Shown: positions 13,927 to 21,897 of the stretch, piece after piece
How positions within the stretch are numbered: the stretch's first letter is position 1
How the letters are laid out: every line of letters starts with the position of its first letter
Source of the DNA: Crocinitomicaceae bacterium
Lineage (GTDB): Bacteria > Bacteroidota > Bacteroidia > Flavobacteriales_D > Crocinitomicaceae
Length of the DNA: 21,897 bases
Reading direction: 5' to 3'
NCBI GenBank assembly: GCA_016708105.1
Contig: JADJGJ010000003.1
Location: 1 to 21,897 of the forward strand
Translations under genes and position numbers: made by a program
Notes under the pieces: generated by a model
Database searches by the model: none
The model's input: the letters and a program-made list of their open reading frames with translations, nothing else
What the model was told of the DNA's origin: nothing

Positions 13927-16900
13927 ATGAAAAAGTCTTTACTATTAGCTCTCGGTTTCTTTGGAATGACCGGTGCAGCGCTGGCTACCACCTGTGGTGG
14001 AGCAACCGCTCTTCCTGCCTTTCCAAGCATGCCCCATGTGGAAACCCTCGTATGTGGGGGAACAAATGATGTTAACTCCGGAAATGCCGTTGCTTGCGGC
14101 AGTCTTTCTTATGTTGAAGGTTTGGAAGCTCTTTACAGCTGGACACCAACCTATGATTACACAGGTGTGACAATTGCGTATACCGGTCAAACCTATACAG
14201 GAATTTTTGTATATAATGGATGCCCAACTTCCGGTGGTATTTGTGTAGCCAATATAACCAGCAGTGCGAGTTCAAAAACACTAAATGTTGGGAATTTGAC
14301 AGCAGGCGTTACATATTATATCATGATTGATACATGGCCTACTCCGGCTAGTCCTTGCCCGGGTTCATTCACTTTGAATGGTACCGTGAGTGTAGCTACA
14401 CCTCCAACTCCAACTCAAGCACCAGGCGTGCCAACTTGTTCTGCCGGATCAACGATTGACGTAGTAGGTACTCCCGCAACGGATGTTACATGGTACTGGC
14501 AGTCTTCTGCTTCAGGAACTGACATGACACAACCTTATGCAGGGCCTTATACAATTTTTGCAAATGGAACATACTATTTGAGAGCCTATAATTCTGTTGC
14601 AGCAACCTGGTCAGCTAGTTCATCATCAATCACTGTTACTAATTTCCCTACAGCTGCTACACCACCGGTGCCAGTTGCTGCTATGAATCCTGCTTGTGTT
14701 ACTGATGGAACTACCTTAACTGAAGCAGCGGCTCCAATGGGTCTTGTTTATTACTGGCAAGGAACGAGTTCAACAGGTACTTCTACTGCTGATGATGCAG
14801 TCAATCCTTATGCGGGATCAACTAGTGTTACTTACTACGTGAGAGCTTATGACCCAACTAGTCAATGTTGGTCGGATGCCTCTGGATTAGCTGTAACCAT
14901 AAGCACGTTGATTCCTTATGCACCTTCAACAACTGATCCAACTGTATTTGCATGTACCGGTGATCTTTCTGCAATCGTGTCTGCTGACCCTACTCCAATG
15001 CCTGTTTCTGGAAATTACACGCTGAATATTATTGATAGTTATGGTGACGGATGGAACGTAAACACTATTGATGTTTTATTGAATGGTGTACCTGTACTTT
15101 CTGGCGTTACACTTCCAAGTGGTTCTGCCGGATCTGTTACATTCCCTGTTAATGAAGGTGATGTTATCACCACCGTATTCAACGCAATTGGTTCTTGGGT
15201 TTCTGAGTGTTCATTTAACGTAATGAATCAATCCATGGTTGTTGTTGCAAGTGGAAATTATCTTGCTAATATCCCTCCTTATACTGTACCAATGCCTGGC
15301 TACACAATTGAATGGTTTGATGCTCCATCTGCCGGTACTTCTTTAGGTACAGGAAGCACTCTTGAGTCAGTTGGTACAATTGTTCTACCAAATACGTCTA
15401 CTGCCGGCGATTACAGTTTTTATGCAATGACTTACCTCAATGGCTGCTACAGCTCCGAAACTGAAATTGTTGTTGCGATTTCAAGTGTAAACGTAACCTT
15501 GGTTGGTGGTTCTGTAACTTGTAATAATGGAAATGATGGAACGTTTACACAAAGTGCAGTACAATGTGGTACAGCACCATTTACCTATTCTGTAGATGGT
15601 GGAGCCTTTGGTGCCATTCCAACAAACTTGACAGTAGGTTCTCATACAGTAGTTGTTCAAGATGTGGCTATGAATACCAGTGGAACTTATGCGGTAGTAA
15701 TCGGTGATGCTCTGGCACCAAGTGCACTTAGCGTTACAGGTTTTACTAATGACATGATTGATATTACTTGGACTGGAAATGGTTCTGAGACTGAGTGGTT
15801 CGTTGAATGGGGTGCACCAGGATTTACACCTGGAACTGGAACAGAAATCGGTTCTGCAGGTGCTAACGCAAATTTCTACAATATTTCAGGTCTGGATGGC
15901 AACACGCAATATGATATTTATGTTGCAGCTGACTGTGGATCTGGTACTACACCATTTACATGGATTCTGGTTTCGCAAATTACTCTTTGTGATCCATTTA
16001 TTGCTCAGGCTTTCTGTGAAAGTTTTGATTCAGATTCTCCAACTGAAGAATGTTGGACTGTAAAAAACCAAAATGCTGATGCAGATGCTTGGGATATGAA
16101 TTATACTTTGAACACTTATTCAGGCGATCAAACTGCGGTTCTCTATACAGATTTTAATGCAGGCGCAAATGATGATTGGTTAATTTCGCCGATGCTTACA
16201 CTTTCTAATAATGAAATTCTAACTTTCAACTACCGTGTTCAAAGTTCAGGTGAGCCAAATGACTTCCGAGTTATGTTGTCTACAACAGGAATGGACCCTG
16301 CTGATTTTACTGAAGAATTGATGGCCCTGAATTCATACTCTAATATTACTTATGCAGATACATCACTTGACTTGAGTGCTTATTCAGGTGATTGTTATAT
16401 CGCATTCCATGTTCCAGCTGGTGGTTTAGACGGATGGAGATTGTACATTGATCAGGTTTGCGTTGATATTTGTATTCCTGCTCCAGGAGTAGACGGAAAT
16501 GAGGACGTATGCCGCTTGGATAATACTCTTGATCTTAATACAGTAATTACTCAAGGTGAAACAAATGGAGTATGGGAGTTTCTTCCAAATCCTGGTGTGG
16601 TTTCTGGGTCAAATTTGAATCTTGGTTTATTACCTGATGGTACTTATAATTTTGAATACATTGTTACTACAGCATGTACAACAGACACTACGATAGCAAC
16701 GGTGACAGTTTACCCAGCATCATCAGCCGGAAATGATGGCGTAATCAACGATATATGCAGTAACTGGTCAGCAGTGAATTTGGTTGATGGGTTGAGTGGT
16801 ACAATTGATCTTGGTGGAAACTGGAACAATGTATCTGGAGAAGGGACACTTACAGGTAGCTTATGGCAGCCAGAAGACACTACTATGTCAGGTGCTTACG

Positions 16901-17235
16901 ATTTTGAATATGTTGTTAATAATTCTGTTTGTCCAAATGATACAGCAGTAGTTACAGTAAACATCATAGATTGTACAGGCATGACTGAGTCTGAAATCAA
17001 CAATCTTGTAATCTATCCTAATCCAGTGGTTGATGTGCTTGCTATCAGCAATCTTGAGATCACCAATGGAGTTATTGAAGTGATGGATATTCAAGGTAAA
17101 ATTGTCAACTCGTTTGTTGTAACAAATGTTAATGGTAATTTCTACATTGACATGTCTGACGTTCAGCGCGGAGTTTACGTGATACGTGTTATCAGCGAAG
17201 ATTTTAATGCTGAGACTAGAGTAATTAAAAATTAA
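13927..17235 (+). CDS. Large secreted multidomain protein with type A T9SS sorting domain
   Basis: An unbroken 1102-residue extracellular or surface protein. Signal peptide 1-20 (cut after ALA). Residues 22-155 resemble a pre-peptidase C-terminal-type beta sandwich (GVTYYIMIDTW). Two related Ig-like repeats at about 165-240 and 241-325 share TWYWQ/VYYWQ, a PYAG turn and YYLRAY/YYVRAY. Residues 363-438 carry the GDGW module (NIIDSYGDGWNVNTIDVLLN). A fibronectin III-like domain spans about 596-675 (ITWTGNGSETEWFVEWG). A MAM/choice-of-anchor J domain spans about 691-851 (CESFDSDSPTEECWT, DDWLISPML, GGLDGWRLYIDQV). The last 78 residues are the Por-type A sorting domain (NLVIYPNPVVDVLAISN, RGVYVIRVISE). 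No catalytic motif was seen; a binding or adhesive role is inferred. A strong terminator follows, so it is probably monocistronic. Confidence 0.9.
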   Translation: MKKSLLLALGFFGMTGAALATTCGGATALPAFPSMPHVETLVCGGTNDVNSGNAVACGSLSYVEGLEALYSWTPTYDYTGVTIAYTGQTYTGIFVYNGCPTSGGICVANITSSASSKTLNVGNLTAGVTYYIMIDTWPTPASPCPGSFTLNGTVSVATPPTPTQAPGVPTCSAGSTIDVVGTPATDVTWYWQSSASGTDMTQPYAGPYTIFANGTYYLRAYNSVAATWSASSSSITVTNFPTAATPPVPVAAMNPACVTDGTTLTEAAAPMGLVYYWQGTSSTGTSTADDAVNPYAGSTSVTYYVRAYDPTSQCWSDASGLAVTISTLIPYAPSTTDPTVFACTGDLSAIVSADPTPMPVSGNYTLNIIDSYGDGWNVNTIDVLLNGVPVLSGVTLPSGSAGSVTFPVNEGDVITTVFNAIGSWVSECSFNVMNQSMVVVASGNYLANIPPYTVPMPGYTIEWFDAPSAGTSLGTGSTLESVGTIVLPNTSTAGDYSFYAMTYLNGCYSSETEIVVAISSVNVTLVGGSVTCNNGNDGTFTQSAVQCGTAPFTYSVDGGAFGAIPTNLTVGSHTVVVQDVAMNTSGTYAVVIGDALAPSALSVTGFTNDMIDITWTGNGSETEWFVEWGAPGFTPGTGTEIGSAGANANFYNISGLDGNTQYDIYVAADCGSGTTPFTWILVSQITLCDPFIAQAFCESFDSDSPTEECWTVKNQNADADAWDMNYTLNTYSGDQTAVLYTDFNAGANDDWLISPMLTLSNNEILTFNYRVQSSGEPNDFRVMLSTTGMDPADFTEELMALNSYSNITYADTSLDLSAYSGDCYIAFHVPAGGLDGWRLYIDQVCVDICIPAPGVDGNEDVCRLDNTLDLNTVITQGETNGVWEFLPNPGVVSGSNLNLGLLPDGTYNFEYIVTTACTTDTTIATVTVYPASSAGNDGVINDICSNWSAVNLVDGLSGTIDLGGNWNNVSGEGTLTGSLWQPEDTTMSGAYDFEYVVNNSVCPNDTAVVTVNIIDCTGMTESEINNLVIYPNPVVDVLAISNLEITNGVIEVMDIQGKIVNSFVVTNVNGNFYIDMSDVQRGVYVIRVISEDFNAETRVIKN

Positions 17236-17251
17236 TAAAATTAATCTGATG

Positions 17252-17280
17252 AAACGCCCTGACAACCTCGGGCGTTTTTT
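17252..17280 (+). terminator. Rho-independent terminator of the T9SS protein gene
   Basis: AAACGCCC (17252-17259) pairs perfectly with GGGCGTTT (17270-17277) over a 10-base loop and runs into six T (17275-17280), 17 bases after the stop codon. This is the clearest terminator in the window. Confidence 0.9.
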
Positions 17281-17310
17281 ATCTTAGCATCTGAATTCTA
17301 ACCCCATATT

Positions 17311-17849
17311 ATGCCAATACGTGCTCCGTTTAATTTAAAAAGTGGATTGATGAAAACAGAAATCTGCTGAAACCACCTGTGTCAAACAAAAATTTGTACA
17401 CTGAATCCGGTGACTATATTGTGATGATTGTTGGCGGGCCAAATGCAAGAAAAGATTATCACTTCAATGAAACGGAAGAACTTTTTTATCAGATTGAAGG
17501 AGACATTTCTGTAACTATTCAAGAGGATGGAAAGGCCAGAAAAATTGAAATAAAAGAAGGCGATATGTTTCTGCTGCCGGCCAACACCCCACACAGTCCG
17601 GCACGTCCTGAAAATACCGTTGGTCTTGTAGTTGAATGTGTGCGTAAGGGAACAAATTTCAGGGACGGCTTACTTTGGTTTTGTGATAATTGCAATCACA
17701 AATTACATGAAACCTATTTTGAGTTAGAGAATGTAGAAAAAGATTTTCAGCCGCGATTCAGAGAATTTTACAATTCACTTGATTTGCGCACGTGTAAAAA
17801 GTGTGGACACGTAATGGAAACTGACCCACGCTTCACTGACGAAAAGTAG
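17311..17849 (+). CDS. haaO: 3-hydroxyanthranilate 3,4-dioxygenase (one missing base near 17340)
   Basis: Opens the ring of 3-hydroxyanthranilate with O2 to give 2-amino-3-carboxymuconate semialdehyde, the step before quinolinate in kynurenine-route NAD synthesis or tryptophan degradation; cytosolic. The cupin part has ARKDYHFNETEELFYQIEGD (Arg, the iron ligands His and Glu) and ANTPHSPARP (third ligand His and substrate-binding Arg). The C-terminus keeps the two CxxC pairs of the bacterial enzyme (CDNC and CKKC). From GTG 17379 the frame is complete but lacks the N-terminus; from ATG 17311 the other frame reads MPIRAPFNLK, and adding one A to the A-run at 17337-17341 gives KWIDENRNLLKPPVSNKN, joining both into 179 residues, the normal length. 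So the true start is 17311. No kynurenine-pathway partner gene is in the window. Confidence 0.92.
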
Positions 17850-17881
17850 TTGTTTGTATTAGATAAAATTCATGTGAGGCA

Positions 17882-18286
17882 TTACAAGCCTAACTTGGTT
17901 CTTAAATAATTTTCCAGTTCAATTTTAAGTGACGAGTTGGAATCAACAAATAAACTTTTTTTGCCAATTACCAGTGTACCACAACCCATCAGACGGGTGT
18001 CTATTTGATTCTGTTTATCTTTTATAATTGATTTGACTAAAGCTGAAATGGAGTCAAATTCAGATTCACTGAGGGGCGTTGATTTTGGTTCACCACCTGA
18101 ATATTCTCCAGATGAACTTTCAGCCGGACTTACCGGATTATAAATCAAACTATCAGTACGAATAATGAACTCATTATTGCTGCCATCAACATAGATGTAC
18201 GCCGGTGAATCAGCTTTAGCTGCAGCCATGCCAAGTATTGCTATTGCGCAGATAAATACCGGAAAAAATATTTTTTGAATTCTCAT
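17882..18286 (-). CDS. Small exported protein of unknown function
   Basis: 134 residues from ATG 18286. The signal peptide is clear (MRIQKIFFPVFICAIAILGM, cut near AAAKA-DS). The mature part is about 109 residues with a Ser/Glu-rich linker (AESSSGEYSGGEPKSTPLSE), then a helical segment SEFDSISALVKSIIKDK, one cysteine pair position (RLMGCGTLVIGKK) and a helical end (LKIELENYLRTKLGL). No lipobox, T9SS signal or known domain was recognised. It starts 9 bases after the deduced stop of the giant SBBP/PKD gene, so the two are almost surely one transcript and may work together at the cell surface. Confidence 0.75.
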   Translation of the reverse strand: MRIQKIFFPVFICAIAILGMAAAKADSPAYIYVDGSNNEFIIRTDSLIYNPVSPAESSSGEYSGGEPKSTPLSESEFDSISALVKSIIKDKQNQIDTRLMGCGTLVIGKKSLFVDSNSSLKIELENYLRTKLGL

Positions 18287-18941
18287 AATGTTCTTTTATT
18301 TCAGCACGGTGACATGACCCTTAATTGATGTTCATTTTCATCCAAGTCTTTGTAGATGATTACCCAAACATATACATCATCCGGAACTTTTGTGCCGTTA
18401 TACGTGCCGTCCCATTGATGATCAATAGAAGATGTTGAATAAACAATTTCACCCCAACGATTAAAGATGAGCATTTCAAAGTAAGAGATATTCTGAGTTA
18501 TTGCTTGAAAATAATTATTGTGCTGATCTCCATTTGGTGTAAAGGCGTTAGGAACATAGATTAAAGGATCAAAATAGATAGGAACATTGGCGCTTGCTGT
18601 GCAGCCGTTCTGATCTACAACTGCTGCGGTATAAAATCATTTCACCCGGAGGATAAACAAAATTTTCAGCGCACTCAACACAGTAAACATAGTATGGAGG
18701 AGACCAAATGATGGTTCCGTTTGCTTCAGCCCAAATTGGAACTGTATCTCCCTCTACTGCATAGACTGCCGGTGATACCGTGATAACAGGTGATTCATAT
18801 AATTCAACTGTTGTGATTAGTGAAGTAGAGCATCCGTAGATATCTGTTATTGTAACTGTGTAGGTTGTGTTGTTGCTTGGCTGGCGGTAGTCACAGAATC
18901 ATGCGGATCAGAAAGTGTTCCTGTCTGAGTCCAGCTGTAGC

Positions 18942-19307
18942 TCATCCGCCTGATGCCCATAATACCGCTTCACCTTCAGGACAAATAATGGTGTCCGGTG
19001 AAACATATCCCGTCACTTCAATGACATCAACATGTACGGTATCAAAAGCTGAACCGCAGGCGTTGGTGAATTTAACAGCATAACTTGTATCAACCGATGG
19101 CCAAACAAAAGGATTATAAATATTGGTTGCACTGATATTGTAATTTGGGCTCCACAAATAACTTGTCGCACCATGCGCCGCAATCTGCACTTCATCGCCT
19201 TTGCAGAGTGCCACGTAATCAACTAGATTTGGATAAGGCAAATCTTGATCAACAATAACTTTTACCGTGTCAAAATATGGCAACTTCAGGGGTGACAATT
19301 TCAACAA
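18942..19307 (-). pseudogene. Ig-like module fragment of the giant SBBP/PKD protein
   Basis: An open stretch of 121 codons with YVALCKGDEVQIAAHGATSY, WSPNYNISATNIYNPFVWPS and TSYAVKFTNACGSAFDTVHV, then the start of the next module (SPDTIICPEGEAVLWASGG). Each module begins with C-x-G-x-x-V and ends in a TYxVxxTNACG strand, the usual Ig-like repeat of T9SS adhesins. It is part of the gene at 18296-21897. Confidence 0.7.
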
Positions 19308-19657
19308 TATGTGGTAGTAATTAAAGGTGTTGCTATTGGAGAGGAGCTTGATGGATCATCTAAAGAAACCGTCGGTGTCCATAATATGTTTCACCACCGG
19401 CCACAAAAAGTTGAGCTGATCCTCCTACACAAATTGCCGTATCAGGGACTTGCCGTAGCATCAGCACCAAAGACATGTACAATAACATCAACCGTTCTTG
19501 TCCGCAATCACTTTCTACAACAACGAGAAGGTTGTTTCTTCCCATATTGTAGCCACCTGATTTGCACTTGTGGAGTCATCTAAAAATTCACCCGACCCCA
19601 AACATAAGAGTCACCACCAATTGCCCAAAGTTGTACTGATTCACCCGACAAATAGTA

Positions 19658-19993
19658 TCAGCAAGTGTTCCTGCTCCAGCTTGTACATTGAATTTCTACA
19701 TCAACATAAGCAGTATCCGGTAAAAAACAACCCATGGAATCAGACACAATAAGCATTGCGGTGTAGTTACCCGGTGTGGTGTAAAAGTGAGTTGGTTCGT
19801 AGTCAGTTGAAGTTGATCCATCACCAAAATCCCAGAAGTAAGAATTCCCGTTCTGGCTGTTGTTGTCAAATATAACAGGGTCAGGAATGCATATCACGGG
19901 AGTTCCAAGACCAAGTGCGGCTTCAATTTGATTTAACTCAAAAAGAAATGCGGCAAGATTACAATTGTTGCTGTTATTAGTTGGAGAAAACAC
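19658..19993 (-). pseudogene. PKD-domain fragment of the giant SBBP/PKD protein
   Basis: An open stretch of 111 codons containing a standard PKD domain: VIFDNNSQNGNSYFWDFGDG, STDYEPTHFYTTPGNYTAML, then IVSDSMGCFLPDTAYVDVEI. WDFGDG and PGNYTAxLIV are the family hallmarks. It is part of the gene at 18296-21897. Confidence 0.8.
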
Positions 19994-20302
19994 AGTGAAG
20001 TTGGAAAACCATTTGGATTACCACTGCACGCCGCGCATACTGCGTGATAAATTCGCCTCCTTTGTCAAAACGAGAGTTCCTCCATCCTTCAGAGATCATT
20101 GGCACCCCGTTGTACTTCCCATAGCGTTGCATATTTCAACGTAAGTTATCTTTAGAATATTGAGCCAACTAGAAATTGCTGCCAGATGTGGTGAGTTGGT
20201 ATGCATCCGGCGTCACAGGAAACCAAGCGTAGTACTATTAATGGCAGATGAGTTGGTTGAATTGGTAACACCGCCCCAGCCCGCAATAAAATTTCATAAC
20301 AA

Positions 20303-21056
20303 TCACTTACGAGAAAAGCAGGGTGAAATTTCTTCGTTTCCACTACCTCTGCCAAACACTGATGACCATTGTGTGGTAGTTAAATCATTGCTGATTTTGT
20401 ATAAATTGTCCGCTATTGGGATTAACGTAGTGACCTGAAGTAACGGTGTAGGGACCTTGGTTTGTCCGTAAACATAAACGTAATTATCAATGTCCAACTG
20501 AACAAAATACGCTTGATCATAATCATTTGTCCCAAGATAAGTTCCTTTTACGGTACCATAACCGGGCAGCAAAACGGTAAACGTATCCATCAGTTGTTCC
20601 GCCTTTGAAACCAGGATTCATGCTGCCAGGTTGTGTTTAATAAATTTTGCACCGGTTGTTCCGCCTGCAACAAAATATCTCCATTAGAATCGTTGAACAG
20701 AGTTACCGACTCTAAACCTGATCCACCAATATAAGTACTCCAAAGAAGTGAAGTAAGATTGCCATTGAGCTTTGCAACAATCGTATCTTTGCGTGCCGCC
20801 TAGGTGTTATCAAAACCTCCGACAATTGGAAAGTTAGTAGATTGCGTACTGGAAGTAACATAGACAGATGAATTGTCAACCATAATTTCACCGTCATGAA
20901 AACATCTCCATAATTAAATGCAATGTCATTACCGCTTGACATACCGTCATTACCCGTTCCACCAAGATACGTGCTGCCAATAATTGAATTGCCTGATGCA
21001 GATAGTTTGGTGATGAATAAATCAGATCCATCAAAAGTCACATAGTTGTCAAACAT
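20303..21056 (-). pseudogene. SBBP propeller fragments of the giant protein
   Basis: Two open pieces, 20712-21056 and 20303-20590, separated by a frame change, each with propeller-blade features: DLFITKLSASGNSIIGSTYL with GGTGNDG in the first, and GTNDYDQAYFVQLDIDNYVY with VYGQT in the second. The pattern YLGGxxxDxxxxIxxDxxGNVYxxGxT, repeated about every 50 residues, defines SBBP repeats. Confidence 0.7.
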
Positions 21057-21569
21057 GAAAGATGCCCACCCTGTTTAGTGGTTTGATAAGCACCTGCGCT
21101 GACAGGAAAATTAGTTGACGAAGTAACGCCAAACACGTACAATTCATTGGCATCATTTACAATTAATGAGTGAGGAGACTTTCATCATTTCCATCTAAAT
21201 AAGTAGAGAAAAGAATGCCTGATCCGGTTGAATTAAATTTAGTAATTCCTATATCAATTTGTCCCCCGTTAAATGAGCCGTCATGGTCCTGATGAGGTAG
21301 GGCATCCAGAACCAAATACAATTTCCTGCGGCAATAAGATTTTTTGTTCTGATCAGGCAGTCATTCTCAGTTGTCAGCTGAAGAGCCTGTGAATAGAAAA
21401 GTTAAATCAGGATCTATAACTAAACAGCCGAATTATCATAGCTGTTTGGAAAACAGTGCATTTGATTTCCGCTGAGTTGATAATAACATGCAACTTCAGT
21501 TTTTTATCATCAATGATTTGATATGCTTTGGTTTGCCTTCAATGATATTTCCTAAACTGGTTTCAATGA

Positions 21570-21779
21570 TTAGTTGATCATTTTGAATATATACTCTATC
21601 ATGCCCTTCATACTTACAACAAAATCTTCAGCGTTAGCACTGGCTGGAACAAGCACGTCATATTTGAGCGTAGCATTATTTTCATAGATATGTAAATCAA
21701 TTCCGTTGTAGAGAGAAAGATATCTTACTTCATTACAGGCATAAACATTAGTTACCCATTTAGATGAATCAGGAACCAA
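21570..21779 (-). pseudogene. N-terminal domain fragment of the giant SBBP protein
   Basis: An open stretch of 69 codons with WVTNVYACNEVRYLSLYNGI, DLHIYENNATLKYDVLVPAS and ANAEDFVVSMKGM, typical of the domain that precedes SBBP repeats in large Bacteroidota secreted proteins. It continues in another frame with DQLIIETSLGN and KAYQIIDDKKL (about 21500-21560). Confidence 0.65.
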
Positions 21780-21897
21780 GGAAATAATTTTTCATAAAAT
21801 GGAGCGGGTTCACGCTCTTCAAACTGATTAGATTAGCGCCAAAAAGTGCGTTCCCGCACTACGTGAGATTTCATTTCTTCAGGTTTTTCTTCATCAT

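Larger units (their letters stand above)
18296..21897 (-). pseudogene. Giant SBBP/PKD-repeat protein with type B T9SS sorting domain, frameshifted and cut by window edge
   Basis: A surface protein of more than 1200 residues whose N-terminus lies beyond 21897. Reading the minus strand through many frame changes gives, in order: an N-terminal domain of the kind found before SBBP repeats (about 21430-21830; LKYDVLVPASANAEDF, then IETSLGN, EGKPKAYQII); seven-bladed-propeller SBBP repeats (about 20300-21300; STYLGGTGNDG, KLSASGNSIIGSTYLGG); a PKD domain (19730-19890); several Ig-like modules (18650-19650); and a gliding-motility-associated type B domain (18296-18590; VPNAFTPNGDQHNNYFQ, IFNRWGEIVYST). 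An indel near 18327 hides the true end, IKGHVTVLK with TAA at 18296-18298; the current frame stops at 18301. Secretion by T9SS is expected. Frame breaks every 100-350 bases point to sequence errors near the contig end. Confidence 0.82.

Noticed and set aside
15758..16063. Plus-strand ORF of 101 codons inside the 1102-residue protein gene
   Set aside because: It is a shadow in another frame of the fibronectin-like and anchor J region.
16888..17265. Minus-strand ORF of 125 codons
   Set aside because: It is antisense to the type A sorting domain; low-complexity Ile/Asn-rich composition as expected of a shadow frame.
1..21897. CRISPR arrays, tRNA or rRNA genes, transposases, phage structural genes
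   Set aside because: None seen on reading through; the only repeats are protein-module repeats and the short operator pair.

Overview
The window looks like a chromosomal piece of a Bacteroidota bacterium, most likely Flavobacteriales. The grounds are moderate-to-low GC, several candidate Bacteroidota -7 boxes (TAnnTTTG, one with TTTG 17 bp upstream), three very large secreted proteins with type IX secretion (T9SS) sorting domains of both type A and type B, and the CxDGxxNGxExxxDCGGxCxPC lipoprotein motif. No tRNA, rRNA, CRISPR array, insertion sequence or complete mobile element was recognised.

Layout. 1-734 (-): broken, edge-truncated polyprenyl diphosphate synthase. 731-3388 (-): heavily frameshifted RND/MMPL membrane transporter that shares an ATGA stop/start overlap with the synthase. 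3463-4310 (-): frameshifted M23 peptidoglycan peptidase. 4626-7004 (+): choice-of-anchor L adhesin with a type B T9SS domain, broken by one stop and two frameshifts. 7155-9818 (+): intact lipoprotein joining a degenerate GH3 glycosidase region to a serine beta-lactamase-like domain. 9984-10118 (+): DUF2442-like remnant. 10156-10428 (-): XRE regulator, divergent from a short operon starting at 10525 with tandem operator-like repeats between them. 10784-12456 (+): three small exported proteins, two of unknown family. 12569-12781 (-): orphan C-terminus of an SNF2-type helicase. 12829-13614 (-): atypical SDR with one frameshift. 13927-17235 (+): intact 1102-residue multidomain protein with a type A T9SS domain, followed by a strong terminator. 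17311-17849 (+): 3-hydroxyanthranilate 3,4-dioxygenase with one missing base. 17882-18286 (-): small exported protein just downstream of 18296->21897 (-), a giant SBBP/PKD/type B T9SS protein that runs off the window and is full of frameshifts.

Frame damage is very uneven. Genes in the first 4.3 kb and last 3.6 kb break every 50-300 bases although the protein signal carries on in the next frame, while ORFs of 2.7 and 3.3 kb in the middle are perfect. This fits low-coverage ends of an unpolished long-read contig better than biological decay, so the 'pseudogene' labels here mostly mean 'coding sequence that cannot be read through as given'.

Functionally the window mixes cell-envelope and housekeeping genes (isoprenoid synthesis, RND transport, M23 peptidase, NAD/kynurenine enzyme) with exported surface proteins. 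The most unusual pieces are the glycosidase/beta-lactamase fusion that has lost its glycosidase nucleophile, and the small regulator plus divergent operon at 10.1-12.5 kb.
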